A DNA stretch of 64,000 nt from Methylobacterium platani (GTDB taxonomy: Bacteria > Pseudomonadota > Alphaproteobacteria > Rhizobiales > Beijerinckiaceae): positions 63,795-127,794 of the forward strand of contig NZ_LWHQ01000021.1 in the NCBI RefSeq assembly GCF_001653715.1. Direction: 5' to 3'. Below are positions 1 through 7,933 of this stretch, one piece after another (positions within the stretch are counted from its first letter, which is position 1; each line of letters begins with the position of its first letter). A program made the translations under genes and the position numbers. The notes beneath the pieces were generated by a model. The model searched no databases. It saw nothing but the letters and a program-made list of their open reading frames with translations, and was not told the origin of the DNA.

Positions 1-2
1 TA

Positions 3-125
3 CCGACCGTCGCCATCGTCGCTTGCGCGATCTGCGTCCTCGTGGGCTGGTGCAGGCCGCCCGCGAGGTCCTCGTCGCCCGGGTACGGCCCCCGACCTGC
101 CCACGCCAGGACCTCCACAGCCTGA
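3..125 (+). CDS. C-terminal fragment of a small hydrophobic protein, entering from outside the window
   Basis: Reading frame 3 is open from the window edge to a TGA at 123-125. It reads as one hydrophobic stretch (TVAIVACAICVLVGW) followed by a Pro/Ser/Arg-rich tail. This would fit the end of a small membrane protein such as those in phage lysis modules. The piece is too short to assign and another frame through 211 is also open. The call rests only on hydrophobicity and on the phage-like neighbours downstream. Confidence 0.2.
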   Translation, partial: PTVAIVACAICVLVGWCRPPARSSSPGYGPRPAHARTSTA

Positions 126-212
126 CCATCCCGATGGGCGCCATAGTCGTGACCCGGTTCTCGACCGAGGGTGTCGCCGGTGTCGAACGCGCCGCCCGAG
201 AGGTTCACTGAC

Positions 213-465
213 ATGGACCTCGGGACCGCCGCCTACGTCGGCACGCTCGCCGACGCCTACGACGAGACCCGACGCAAGCGCGCCTGGCTGACCCGAGACG
301 CGGTCGGCGCCTCGACCGTGATGGTGTGGGGCCACCCGCTTCCCGAGGACGTCCGCGACGCCGCCCGGGACGCGATCCGCGACCTCGTCCGCGATCACCT
401 CACCGCCTGCCTGGATGCCCTTAGGCGAGACCTGCGCGACCTCGGCGTGAACCCGGAGCCTCGAC
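213..465 (+). CDS. Hypothetical phage-type protein, 3' end unresolved
   Basis: The ATG at 213 follows a TGA at 209-211. The first 75-80 residues look like a real charged helical protein (MDLGTAAYVGTLADAYDE..., then DAARDAIRDLVRDHL). The frame then turns Arg/Pro-rich and stays open to 1103, which is usual for non-coding frames at this GC. A TGA at 448-450 lies in another frame, so the gene may have ended there before a frameshift. Function is unknown. The small size and tight spacing to the next ATG at 466 suggest a phage module. The end given is the last base before the next gene and is a guess. Confidence 0.3.
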
Positions 466-752
466 ATGGACGCCTACGCTCTCGCCACAACCAGGCTCAA
501 GGCCGAGCTCGACCGAACGGAGGAACTCGCGACCACCCATCGAAACGCCAGCCTCCATCCGCATGCCGACGGCCCCGGGAGCGAGTGCGTCTTCGCGGTC
601 GCGAAGGAGGCCGAGGAGTTCATCAAGGTGACCAGCCACGTCACCCACAGCGACCAGCTGCGGGGCGAGGTCGCCACGGCGGTCAACACCGCGTTGGCGC
701 TCAACTCCTACCAGCTCCGCATCCGCCTCCTCCGGGTCGGGGTGCACATCCG
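466..752 (+). CDS. Hypothetical phage-type protein, 3' end unresolved
   Basis: The ATG at 466 opens a frame whose first about 85 residues look genuine (MDAYALATTRLKAELDRTEE, then VFAVAKEAEEFIKV and EVATAVNTALALNSYQLR). It resembles small phage proteins that carry a helical N-terminus. After about position 745 the frame turns Ser/Arg-rich and continues to 990, overlapping the better-looking frame that starts at 753. The true stop has probably been lost or shifted. No domain is recognised. Confidence 0.3.
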
Positions 753-1103
753 ATGCTGCCGCTCGTCTCGCTCCTCGCCCTCGTCCCGGGGCTCGGCGGC
801 CTCGTCGAACACGGCAAGGCCTGGCTCATCGAGTCCCTCGCCTGGCTCGCCATCGCAGTGCCGGCGCGGTCGCCGGCTCCGTCGCCTAAGCACGGGCAGA
901 CGCTCGCGGCCAGAGCCGAGCGGGACGTCTGGAAGACGCGAGCCCTTCAGGCCGGGGCGACCGCGGCGGACAACGAGGCGTCCGCCCTAGCGGTCGGCCG
1001 GCAACTGTCGGATTTCTCGGACACCTTCGACCTGGCCGACGCGCAGGCCCGCGCCGAAGCCGACCGGTACACCGCCGACCTCGACGCCGCCCGGACCGCC
1101 TGA
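753..1103 (+). CDS. Small membrane-anchored coiled-coil protein, possibly spanin-like
   Basis: This 116-aa frame begins with a hydrophobic segment (MLPLVSLLALVPGLGGLV), has a second hydrophobic stretch near residues 24-36, then a charged Ala-rich helical region (LAARAERDVWKTRALQ onward) to the TGA at 1101-1103. An N-terminal anchor followed by an alpha-helical soluble part is the layout of phage i-spanins (Rz-type). No sequence motif proves this. Its neighbours are other short, same-strand, phage-like frames. It could equally be an unrelated small membrane protein. Confidence 0.35.
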   Translation: MLPLVSLLALVPGLGGLVEHGKAWLIESLAWLAIAVPARSPAPSPKHGQTLAARAERDVWKTRALQAGATAADNEASALAVGRQLSDFSDTFDLADAQARAEADRYTADLDAARTA

Positions 1104-1238
1104 TGCAAGATCCGGGGCAAGGTGGTGCCGAACGCCGTCCACCGCGCGCTGACCGGCCCCGGGCGACGCCCGAGGATGCCCTGCTTCCTGATCAGGTCCT
1201 GCCTGTACGACCCGCTCAGCTGGCCCCCCGGCGGTGGC

Positions 1239-1379
1239 ATGACCGACTACGTCCCTGATATCTTAACTCCGGCCGCGCGGGCCGTACTTGAGGCGGCTCG
1301 AAAGCTCTTTCAGAACCCGCGTTGGATCCCGGAGCCCCCTCCAGCGCGATCTCCCCGACTTGACGCAAGCCGCGCTTGA
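1239..1379 (+). CDS. Small ORF of unknown function
   Basis: The frame from the ATG at 1239 gives 46 aa (MTDYVPDILTPAARAVLEAA...). It begins with a plausible helix and ends Pro/Arg-rich. The same frame is open upstream to a GTG at 1122, but that extension is Arg/Pro-rich and less convincing. Its TGA (1377-1379) overlaps a TTG at 1376 that opens the next frame, which would fit translational coupling. No family recognised. Confidence 0.25.
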   Translation: MTDYVPDILTPAARAVLEAARKLFQNPRWIPEPPPARSPRLDASRA

Positions 1380-1594
1380 GGCCGCAGGGACCGACCGTTG
1401 CCGATGTCGGGCCCTGTCGGCGTGCCCTGACCCTGTTAAAGGAGGCGCGCCTGTTCGTCTGGGATGCGCTGCGGACAGCCCAGCTTGTTATGTCCGGAAA
1501 TCCGGCAGCTAATAGCTGTGCCTCCTCAACCGCCGTGTTCGCTCTGCATGTGGCGGCCGCCCTCAGCCTCGCCCTGGCGGATGTCCCATGCTGA
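1376..1594 (+). CDS. Small ORF with a hydrophobic C-terminus
   Basis: The TTG at 1376 overlaps the previous stop and opens a 72-aa frame with a helical first half (RALTLLKEARLFVWDALR), the segment MSGNPA, and a hydrophobic end (VFALHVAAALSLALADV). The MSGNPA segment is encoded by the short palindrome that also lies in frame inside several genes of the 38-48 kb island. This supports the reading frame and ties this segment to that kind of element. Function is unknown. Confidence 0.3.
   Translation: MRPQGPTVADVGPCRRALTLLKEARLFVWDALRTAQLVMSGNPAANSCASSTAVFALHVAAALSLALADVPC
1491..1510 (+). repeat. In-frame palindrome, CCGGAAATCCGG type
   Basis: The bases TCCGGAAATCCGG form a short palindrome read as Ser-Gly-Asn-Pro-Ala in the small ORF 1376-1594. 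It matches the elements at 38147, 38227, 43523, 46479 and 47738. Confidence 0.5.
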
Positions 1595-2119
1595 TCGAGC
1601 CATCCCTCTTGCCCTGGCGCTCGCTGGCGCCATCCCCCGAGCACGGACGCCCCCGGGCATCTGAGTGCTGGGCCGGCTTGGGATCGGGCATGCCGCTTAA
1701 CTAATCGAGGGGCTGCTTGCGCCTCCTCTCAGACATACATACGCGTGCATCCAATCCGAGCTGTTGATCCTTTGCGGACTTTGAGCTCGAGGCTTTTCGG
1801 TGGCCGCTTCGCCACACGAAGCGGACATGCCAGATGCAAACGGAATTCTGAACAGATAGCTCGGTGGATTGACCAGACCGCTCATAACGGTCCGTCCAAA
1901 CCATTCATCCCCTGGGCGGGACTCGGCTTTTTTCCGGCAGGGCACGAGAAACGGCACGGAATAGGTCGGTCCTGGCGGGTATTTGCGTCGCTTTGCGAAG
2001 GCTCGACCAAAACAGAGCGATGATGCCGTGCCGCCGCCGCCCTGGCCCCTGCATCGACGGTTGAGCCTTGCCGCCGCCGACGCGTTCACTCTCGTAACCC
2101 CACTGGGACGGGAGCCCCG
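1595..2119. other. Intergenic stretch with no convincing gene
   Basis: About 525 bases between the phage-like remnants and the broken sulfite-oxidase gene. Base composition is visibly lower in GC around 1720-1900 than in the flanks. The open frames here lack codon bias and a start site, so I call none of them. The change in composition is compatible with the edge of a transferred segment. Confidence 0.5.
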
Positions 2120-3199
2120 ATGTCGAGTCTGACCGAGCGCAAGGCACGCCTGATCGTCCACGGCGACCAACCCTACAACGCCGAACCGCCCCTCGACCGA
2201 TTGCGGGCCTCCTACCGGACGCCGGCGAAGGATTTCTACGTCCGCTCGCACGGCGACCTGCCGGACCTCGACGAGGCAGCCTAGCGCTTGACCATCGATG
2301 GCGGCACGAGCACCGCGCTTGAGTTGTCGCTATCCGATCTGCGGATACGCTTCCCGGAAGCCACGGTCACGGCCACGATGCAGTGCGCCGGCAATCGCCG
2401 CGCCGACATGCGGGCGGTCGCCCCGGTCTCGGGCGACCCGTGGGATGCCGGAGCCATTGGCACCGCCGAATGGACCGGGGTGCGTCTCGGCGACGTCCTG
2501 CGCGAGGCGGGGGTCGTCGAGCACGTGGGCCACCATGTCGCCTTCGAGAGCCACGACATGGTGGAAGGCCATCCCTACGGCGCCTCGATCCCGCTCGCCA
2601 AGGCCATGGCGTCCGAGACCCTGCTGGCCTACGCCATGAACGGTGAAGCCTTGCTCCCCGAGCATGGTTTTCCGGTTCGCGCGGTGGTGCCGGGCTTCGC
2701 CGGCGTACGCAGCCCAAAATGGCTCCGTCGCCTAAGCGTCCAGGACCACCCCTCGGACAACCCGATCCAGGCCGGGGACTACAAACTGTATCCGGCGGAC
2801 GTGACCGCCGAGGCCGCCGATCCGGCCAAGGGGTACACCATCGATGCGATGCCGCTGAACGCAGCGATCTGCGAGCCCGGGACTGGGGCAACCCTCAAGT
2901 CAGGGGGTAACAGGGTCCGCGGCTACGCGGTGAGCGGTGATCGGGCCGTCGTACGCGTCGACGTCTCCGGGAACGGCGGCCGGTCCTGGGTACAGGCCGA
3001 GCTCGAACACGAGGCGGACGCTCCGTTCGCCTGGACGTTCTGGAGCGCGGACCTCGACCTGCCGCCGGGCGAGCATGAGCTTGCCGTGCGGGCCTGGGAC
3101 GAAGCGGGCCAGACGCAGCCGGCAACGTCGAACGAGATCTGGAACCACAAGGGCTACCTGTGCGCCTGCTGGCATCGGGTACGGGTGAACGTCGCCTAG
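2120..3199 (+). pseudogene. Sulfite-oxidase-family molybdopterin protein interrupted by an amber codon
   Basis: The frame from the ATG at 2120 (GGGACGGGAG upstream) encodes a 359-codon protein of the sulfite oxidase family apart from one in-frame TAG at codon 55 (2282-2284). Before it: MSSLTERKARLIVHGDQPYN and FYVRSHGDLPDLDEAA. After it: RLTIDGG, and the Mo-ligand cysteine in TMQCAGNRR (about codon 89). The C-terminal Mo-cofactor dimerisation domain ends in HKGYLCACWHRVRVNVA. Family members oxidise sulfite or similar substrates at a pterin-bound Mo. The TAG probably replaced a Trp TGG, but this is inferred from neither relatives nor reads. A TTG at 2288 could restart translation but would drop the conserved N-terminus. 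The rest of the protein is well preserved, so inactivation would be recent, or the stop is a sequence error. Confidence 0.8.
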
Positions 3200-3412
3200 G
3201 GACAGGCGACCTCGCCTGTCGCCTACCTCCGCCCTCGTGGACGACGTCCCACACAGCGGCCGACCCGGCATCCCGCCACGATCCGACGTGACGCCCGGCG
3301 GTCATTCCGATCCGGTCGCGCGCGGCGCGGGCAACGTCCGACCGTGGCGGGCGTTACCCGTGCATCGAGATATTCGGCGCCGTGTCGCCACCACCGAACC
3401 GCAAGGAACACC

Positions 3413-3826
3413 ATGTCACGCGAGGCTAGCATCCAGGCGACCGAAAAGTTCGGCGAACTCGTCAACGGTGGCCGGTTCGACGATTTCCCCGAGGTCGTCG
3501 CCCCGGATTGCCACGATCACGACCCGGCGCCGGGCCAGCACATGGGTCCCGAGGGATACCAGGCGTTCTTCACGCAGCTTCGCTCCGCCTTTCCCGACAT
3601 GCAGGTCGAGGTGAAGAAGCTCGTCGCCGACGGGGACAGCGTCGCCTTCGCCTACACGCTCACCGGCACGCACCAGGGAGACTTCAACGGCCACAAGCCG
3701 ACCGGGAAGGCCATCAAGGTCCGCGGCATGCAGATCGGTCGCTTCGTCGACGGCAAGATGGTCGAGCGGTGGGGTTCCTCAGACGAGCTTGGCATCCTCA
3801 AGCAGATCGGCGCCATCGAGGGATGA
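3413..3826 (+). CDS. SnoaL-like (NTF2-fold) ester cyclase family protein
   Basis: A 137-aa protein starting at an ATG eight bases after AAGGAA. The sequence follows the SnoaL/polyketide-cyclase-like pattern: an N-terminal helix (ATEKFGELVNGGRFDDF), the region VAPDCHDHDPAPGQHMGPEG, and FFTQLRSAFPDMQVEVKKLV, then beta strands ending KMVERWGSSDELGILKQIGA. Full length for the family. These cone-shaped proteins bind small molecules and many in soil bacteria have no known reaction, so the substrate cannot be named. It stands alone between the sulfite-oxidase remnant and the convergent PfpI gene. Confidence 0.75.
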   Translation: MSREASIQATEKFGELVNGGRFDDFPEVVAPDCHDHDPAPGQHMGPEGYQAFFTQLRSAFPDMQVEVKKLVADGDSVAFAYTLTGTHQGDFNGHKPTGKAIKVRGMQIGRFVDGKMVERWGSSDELGILKQIGAIEG

Positions 3827-3934
3827 CGGAGGCCTCCGCGAGGGCATCCCGGCCGAGGGACGTCGTCAAGGCCTAACCCGGGTCGGCCTGGGCCGCCCCG
3901 GGCGCTCAGAACCAACCGCTGGCCGTCCGACTCC

Positions 3935-4504
3935 TCAGGCGCTCCTGGCCTGGTCGGGATGGCGGCCCTCCGCGAACTCCTCGACGATCTTGGCGCAGAA
4001 GGCTGGCAGATCCTTCGGGGTACGGCTGGTGACCAGCCCCTTGTCGCAGACGACCTCCTCGTCGACCCAGGTGCCGCCGGCGTTCTCGATGTCGCGGCGA
4101 ACCGTGGGGTAGGAGGTGAGCGTCCGGCCCTTCACGACGTCCGCCTCGATCAGCGTCCAGGGACCGTGGCAGATGACTCCGACCGGCTTACCCGCGACGA
4201 AGAAGTCCCGGACGAACGCCACGACGTCCTTGCTCGCCCGGAGCTTGTCGGCGCCGACGCAACCGCCGGGGATGACGAGTGCGTCGTAATCCGCGGCCGA
4301 GGCCCCCTCGATGGTCCTGTCCACCTTGTAGCGGCCAGCGGGATCGAGGTCGTTGTTGACCGTCTCGGCCTCGCTGGCCTCCAGACCGATGACCGTCACG
4401 GTCGCCCCGGCCTGCTTCACCGCCTCATGCGGCTTGGCGAACTCCGGCTCCTCGGTGCCGCGCGGTGCGATCAGGATCGCGATCTTCTTGCCCTGCAAGC
4501 TCAT
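3935..4504 (-). CDS. DJ-1/PfpI family protein (type 1 glutamine amidotransferase fold)
   Basis: 189 aa. The start at 4504 is preferred over 4534 because AGAAGGAT lies about seven bases upstream. The Rossmann-like start (GKKIAILIAPRGTEEPEF) is followed by ALVIPGGCVGAD and by the nucleophile elbow VGVICHGPWTLIEA with Cys112-His113, then LTSYPTVRRDIENAGG and VCDKGLVTSR. This is the YhbO/PfpI subgroup, proposed to act as protein deglycases or stress chaperones in the cytoplasm. The catalase-like gene lies 54 bases upstream on the same strand, so the two may be cotranscribed as an oxidative or carbonyl stress pair. The exact activity is not established by sequence. Confidence 0.85.
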   Translation of the reverse strand: MSLQGKKIAILIAPRGTEEPEFAKPHEAVKQAGATVTVIGLEASEAETVNNDLDPAGRYKVDRTIEGASAADYDALVIPGGCVGADKLRASKDVVAFVRDFFVAGKPVGVICHGPWTLIEADVVKGRTLTSYPTVRRDIENAGGTWVDEEVVCDKGLVTSRTPKDLPAFCAKIVEEFAEGRHPDQARSA

Positions 4505-4558
4505 GACATCATCCTTCTGAATGTCGTCATTCAACGGAGGCGCCGTTCGCGCCGTTCC

Positions 4559-5641
4559 TCACGCCGGGATGCGGTCGATGCCGGCGGAATCCTCGGCCGC
4601 CACGCCGTTCTCGCGGTGGCGGAAGTCGCTCAGCGCCCGGTAGACCTGGAGGCGCGCTCGCATCACCGAACCGAGCGGCTGGTGCGCCGCGAGACTGTGC
4701 GCCGGGCGGAAGGTCATCACCTCGTCGAAGTAGCGCACCCGATCCGGCGAGTAGGCGTCCTGACGCGGCAGGCGCAGCGTCGCCACCGTGCGGTAGGGGC
4801 TGACCGAGACCGGCCAGTCGACCGACGCGTCCTCGATGGGCTGCCGCTCGGCATCGGCCCAGAGCTGCGCCCTCAACTCGAACACCACCTCGTGGTCCCT
4901 GAAGAAGGCGACCGTGGCGTGCCGGAAGCCGTCCTCGTCCTGGTGCGGGTCGAGCCGCCACTCGGACAGCGCACGTTGGGACTCGTTCGCGGGTACAGCC
5001 CCGAGCTTGGCGACGTAATCGCCGAAGCGTACCGGCGCCTGGCTGAAGTAGCTGTCGGCCAGCGGGTGGCTGTAGGGGTGCCCGAAGAAGTCGGCGAGCG
5101 CGCTCTCAGTGCCGAAGGCATGCAGCGCCTTGTTGAGGTTGCGCATGGTGGAGGACACCGCGCTCTTCACGCCCTCCGGCAGGCCGGTCGACTTGCCGAT
5201 GACCGTGCCGTCGCGCAGGAAGCCCGCCGCAGTACCGGACGGAAAGGTGGTCCCGGTCGCGAGGACGAAATCCTGGGTGTCGACCGCGTGGCCGGGCAGC
5301 TTCTCGCCGGGGACGTCGAAAACCTTGATCGACATTCCCCGGTGGGTTGAGACCCGGTCACCCAGGGTCTCGCCCGGTCCCTGAGCGAAGCGAACCGCGA
5401 TGGGATGGGTGCCGGGAGTGGCGAACAACCCTTGAGCCAGTTCGGGCGGCAGGCCGGTCGCGATCGTCAACTCGCCAGTGACGCAGGCCGAACTCTTTGC
5501 GTGGCTGGCCCGCACCGCATGGTGCTCGCGCCTCTCCACCGTCTCGGATTGCTGCGTCATGCCGGCGATGATGCCGTCAATCGTCTTCTGCTCGTCCGCA
5601 GCAGGCTTCTCGATGCCGGGGGCGTATCGAAGGTAGGTCAT
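4559..5641 (-). CDS. Catalase-like haem protein
   Basis: 360 aa. The ATG at 5641 is chosen because GAGGAAG sits just before it; a GTG at 5653 is the in-frame alternative. It belongs to the small catalase-related family: RASHAKSSACVTGELTI, then GTHPIAVRFAQGPGETLGDR and HRGMSIKVFDVPGEKLPG, and FVLATGTTFPSGTAAGFL. The family lacks the flavodoxin-like C-terminal domain of large catalases and gives weak catalase or organic peroxidase activity with haem. The PfpI gene follows on the same strand. A 14-bp palindrome lies about 90 bases upstream and may be an operator. Confidence 0.8.
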   Translation of the reverse strand: MTYLRYAPGIEKPAADEQKTIDGIIAGMTQQSETVERREHHAVRASHAKSSACVTGELTIATGLPPELAQGLFATPGTHPIAVRFAQGPGETLGDRVSTHRGMSIKVFDVPGEKLPGHAVDTQDFVLATGTTFPSGTAAGFLRDGTVIGKSTGLPEGVKSAVSSTMRNLNKALHAFGTESALADFFGHPYSHPLADSYFSQAPVRFGDYVAKLGAVPANESQRALSEWRLDPHQDEDGFRHATVAFFRDHEVVFELRAQLWADAERQPIEDASVDWPVSVSPYRTVATLRLPRQDAYSPDRVRYFDEVMTFRPAHSLAAHQPLGSVMRARLQVYRALSDFRHRENGVAAEDSAGIDRIPA

Positions 5642-5727
5642 GGTCTTCCTCACGGTGACCGGGGAACTGAAGCGGACCGCGGCAGGAGAGAGGGCGGCGG
5701 ACTCTGAGTACGACGTATCGAGTCTGA

Positions 5728-5741
5728 AACGGGATCCCGTT
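5728..5741. promoter_or_regulatory. 14-bp perfect palindrome upstream of the catalase-like gene
   Basis: AACGGGATCCCGTT is self-complementary and lies 87-100 bases before the catalase-like start, within a 320-base gap between minus-strand genes. It could be an operator. No regulator is recognised nearby. Confidence 0.35.
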
Positions 5742-5964
5742 CCGAATATCGAGGGACGGCCGCGGACCGTTCCCGGATGACCTCGCGTCCGTCGAAAGTC
5801 TGCCTGAGGTCAACTGCGCCATGAGTTGGCTTCGAAGCGCTGCTTCGTTTTAGCGGTAATGGAAGACCGGACCATGGACCGGTTGCCGAGCGGAGGCGGC
5901 AAGCTCGGCCGAAATGCTTGACGACCCGGGGATGACCACGGGCTTAGGTGTGCGACAAGCCGTT

Positions 5965-6753
5965 TCAGGGCGCATCCTTCCCGACCTTTTCAAGGATTAC
6001 GCGCGCCGTCTCGGCAGGCTGATCCCAGTGCGGGAAGTGGCCGCATCGCTCGAACCAGTGCAGATGGGCCGATGGGAATGCCACCCGGGCGCGTTCAGCC
6101 TGGCGCGGCAGCAGAAGGTGGTCTTGGCGGCCCCAGCCTATGGTGACAAGGCCGGGGGTCGTCACCGAACCTTGCTGCAACGGCCCGCTTGCCAGCTCAC
6201 GCAGCATCGCATCGAACACCGGTGTGGCTGCCAGGCTCTGCAGTTCCTCCACGACAAGCTGCGGTGGCAGCACCCACGGACGGGCCGACAGTTGGGCCAG
6301 CAGCAGCGTACGGCTGACGGCGTGGCGCGACAGGCCGGGATGGAATGGCCGTAGCAACCGCACCAGGCGTATCGACGCCGCGAGCGTCCAGTGAAACCAG
6401 GGCGTTTCCCATCCGTGCCAGAAACCGCCGGGATCAAGCGCCACGCAGTGCCGACCGATGCCTCGCCGCGCCAGCTCCAGCACCAGCCGCCCCCCTACCG
6501 AACTGCCGACAAGGTCCGCTGACTTCAGGTCTTGCGACTGCACGAAGCTGGCGAGGGCGTCCGCATGGGCCTGCATGGTCTGCCGACCCGCGAGCGGTGC
6601 CGATCTGCCATGTCCTGGCAGATCAACCAAGATCAGTTCGCGCGAGCCGCGCAGTGCGGGCAAGAGCGGATTCCAGGTGCGAAGATTGGACCCCAACCCA
6701 TGGATCATTAGTAGCGGTCGGCCTGTGCCGAGGCGTTCAAAATGTAGGGACAT
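5965..6753 (-). CDS. Alpha/beta-fold hydrolase
   Basis: 262 aa. It has an oxyanion motif (MIHGLGSN, residues 16-23), an LVDLPGHGRS turn, the nucleophile elbow GSSVGG with Ser85, and a C-terminal histidine in FERCGHFPHWDQP. The cap region is hydrophobic (HWTLAASIRLVRLLRP). Length and motifs fit small monomeric esterases or C-C bond hydrolases, and the substrate cannot be inferred. No partner gene is adjacent. A 12-bp palindrome, GGTCCGCGGACC, lies at 6833-6844 about 80 bases upstream. Confidence 0.8.
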   Translation of the reverse strand: MSLHFERLGTGRPLLMIHGLGSNLRTWNPLLPALRGSRELILVDLPGHGRSAPLAGRQTMQAHADALASFVQSQDLKSADLVGSSVGGRLVLELARRGIGRHCVALDPGGFWHGWETPWFHWTLAASIRLVRLLRPFHPGLSRHAVSRTLLLAQLSARPWVLPPQLVVEELQSLAATPVFDAMLRELASGPLQQGSVTTPGLVTIGWGRQDHLLLPRQAERARVAFPSAHLHWFERCGHFPHWDQPAETARVILEKVGKDAP

Positions 6754-7009
6754 GACCGCATTGTCCTCTTATTCGCGCTGCAGTCCAAACATTGGTCCGT
6801 CGCGGGTTTCTCCGGGCAGGGCGTCTCAGCTAGGTCCGCGGACCACTCATATCGAACGCACCCAGGCGGCGTCGCCGGTCCGATAGCCAGCCAAACGGAG
6901 AGGGGCCGACCCTACTCCGCAGTTTCGCAGGCGGATGCCACCGGAGTTCGACACGAGAGAGCTGCGCGCTCAATGCTCGCATAAACGTGGACGTCACGTC
7001 CGGGCAGAC

Positions 7010-7933
7010 TCAGATGCCGGCGTACCAGGCGTAGCCCTGATCCTCCCAGTAGCCGCCCTTGCCCCCGCCGATGTGGGCGAAGCTCTCGACCACCTCGATC
7101 CGCATCACGTACTTCGCCTGCTTGTAGCCAAGGTTGCGCTCGACCCGCAGCCGCAGCGGTGCGCCGTTCGACACGGGAAGCGCCTCCCCGTTCATGTCGT
7201 AGGCCAGGATGGTCTGCGGGTGGAACGCATCGACCAGGTCGATGCTCTCGTAGAACCGAACCGGCGTTCCGCCGCTGGCCGCATCGTCCTCCGTCGCCTG
7301 TTGGCCACCGGAATCCTTCCTGCTCTCGTCGCTGCCCGACTGCCTCGTCATGCTTGGGTTGGCGTTGCCGGCAGGGACATCGTCGGCCGCCTCGTCGTCT
7401 CCCCCGCCTTCGAGCGGACTGCCCTGGTCCATGGTGTCGGCGCAGTGGAACACCACGTATCGCGCCTCCGGCTTGAGCCGAGCGCGGTTAAGCAGTTCGG
7501 CGAGGGGCACTCCGGTCCATTTGCCGATGGCGCTCCAGCCCTCGACGCAATCGTGCCGGGTGATCTGGGTTCGGGCCGGAAGCTTGCGGAGGTCGCTCAG
7601 GGACAGCTTGAAGGGCGCCTCGACGAGGCCGCCGACCTCCAGGTGGTACTTGGCGAACTTGCCCTTCGCCAGAGCCTTGTAGTCCTTGTCCGGCGGGTCC
7701 TCGGTGCCGTTCGGCTTGAACCACGGCGAGATGTCGGCCTCGGCGTATTCGGGTGCCAGCGTCGCGTCGCCCAGGAGCAGGCGCTGGACGAACATGTTGG
7801 CGTCCTCGCCGGTCTTCAGCGTTCGCCGAAACCACTCCGCGTTGCCTAGGCGGTCGCAGCCTCCGAGCATGGCCGCCGCGGCCGTGGCGGAAGCCCCCAC
7901 CAGGAGGGCGCGTCGGTTGGGTGAGTGGCTCAT
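7010..7933 (-). CDS. Molybdopterin-dependent oxidoreductase (MsrP/YedY-like), exported
   Basis: 307 aa. The N-terminus SPNRRALLVGASATAAAAML carries the twin-arginine pair and leads to a lipobox-like LGGC, so export by Tat and lipid anchoring are plausible. The SUOX-fold core shows the Mo-ligand cysteine in TRHDCVEGWSAIGKW, then VPLAELLNRA, FHCADTMD, and the end motifs DMNGEALPVSNGAPLR and LGYKQAKYVMRIEV. Between CADTMD and the next core strand is an unusual Asp/Glu/Ser-rich insert of about 45 residues. The ATG overlaps the cytochrome b561 stop by four bases (ATGA), so b561 probably supplies electrons, as the YedZ-type partner does in MsrPQ. Confidence 0.85.
   Translation of the reverse strand: MSHSPNRRALLVGASATAAAAMLGGCDRLGNAEWFRRTLKTGEDANMFVQRLLLGDATLAPEYAEADISPWFKPNGTEDPPDKDYKALAKGKFAKYHLEVGGLVEAPFKLSLSDLRKLPARTQITRHDCVEGWSAIGKWTGVPLAELLNRARLKPEARYVVFHCADTMDQGSPLEGGGDDEAADDVPAGNANPSMTRQSGSDESRKDSGGQQATEDDAASGGTPVRFYESIDLVDAFHPQTILAYDMNGEALPVSNGAPLRLRVERNLGYKQAKYVMRIEVVESFAHIGGGKGGYWEDQGYAWYAGI

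Noticed and set aside
3959..5350. 463-codon plus-strand frame opposite the PfpI and catalase-like genes
   Set aside because: Antisense mirror of two genes with intact family motifs; composition is that of a non-coding frame.
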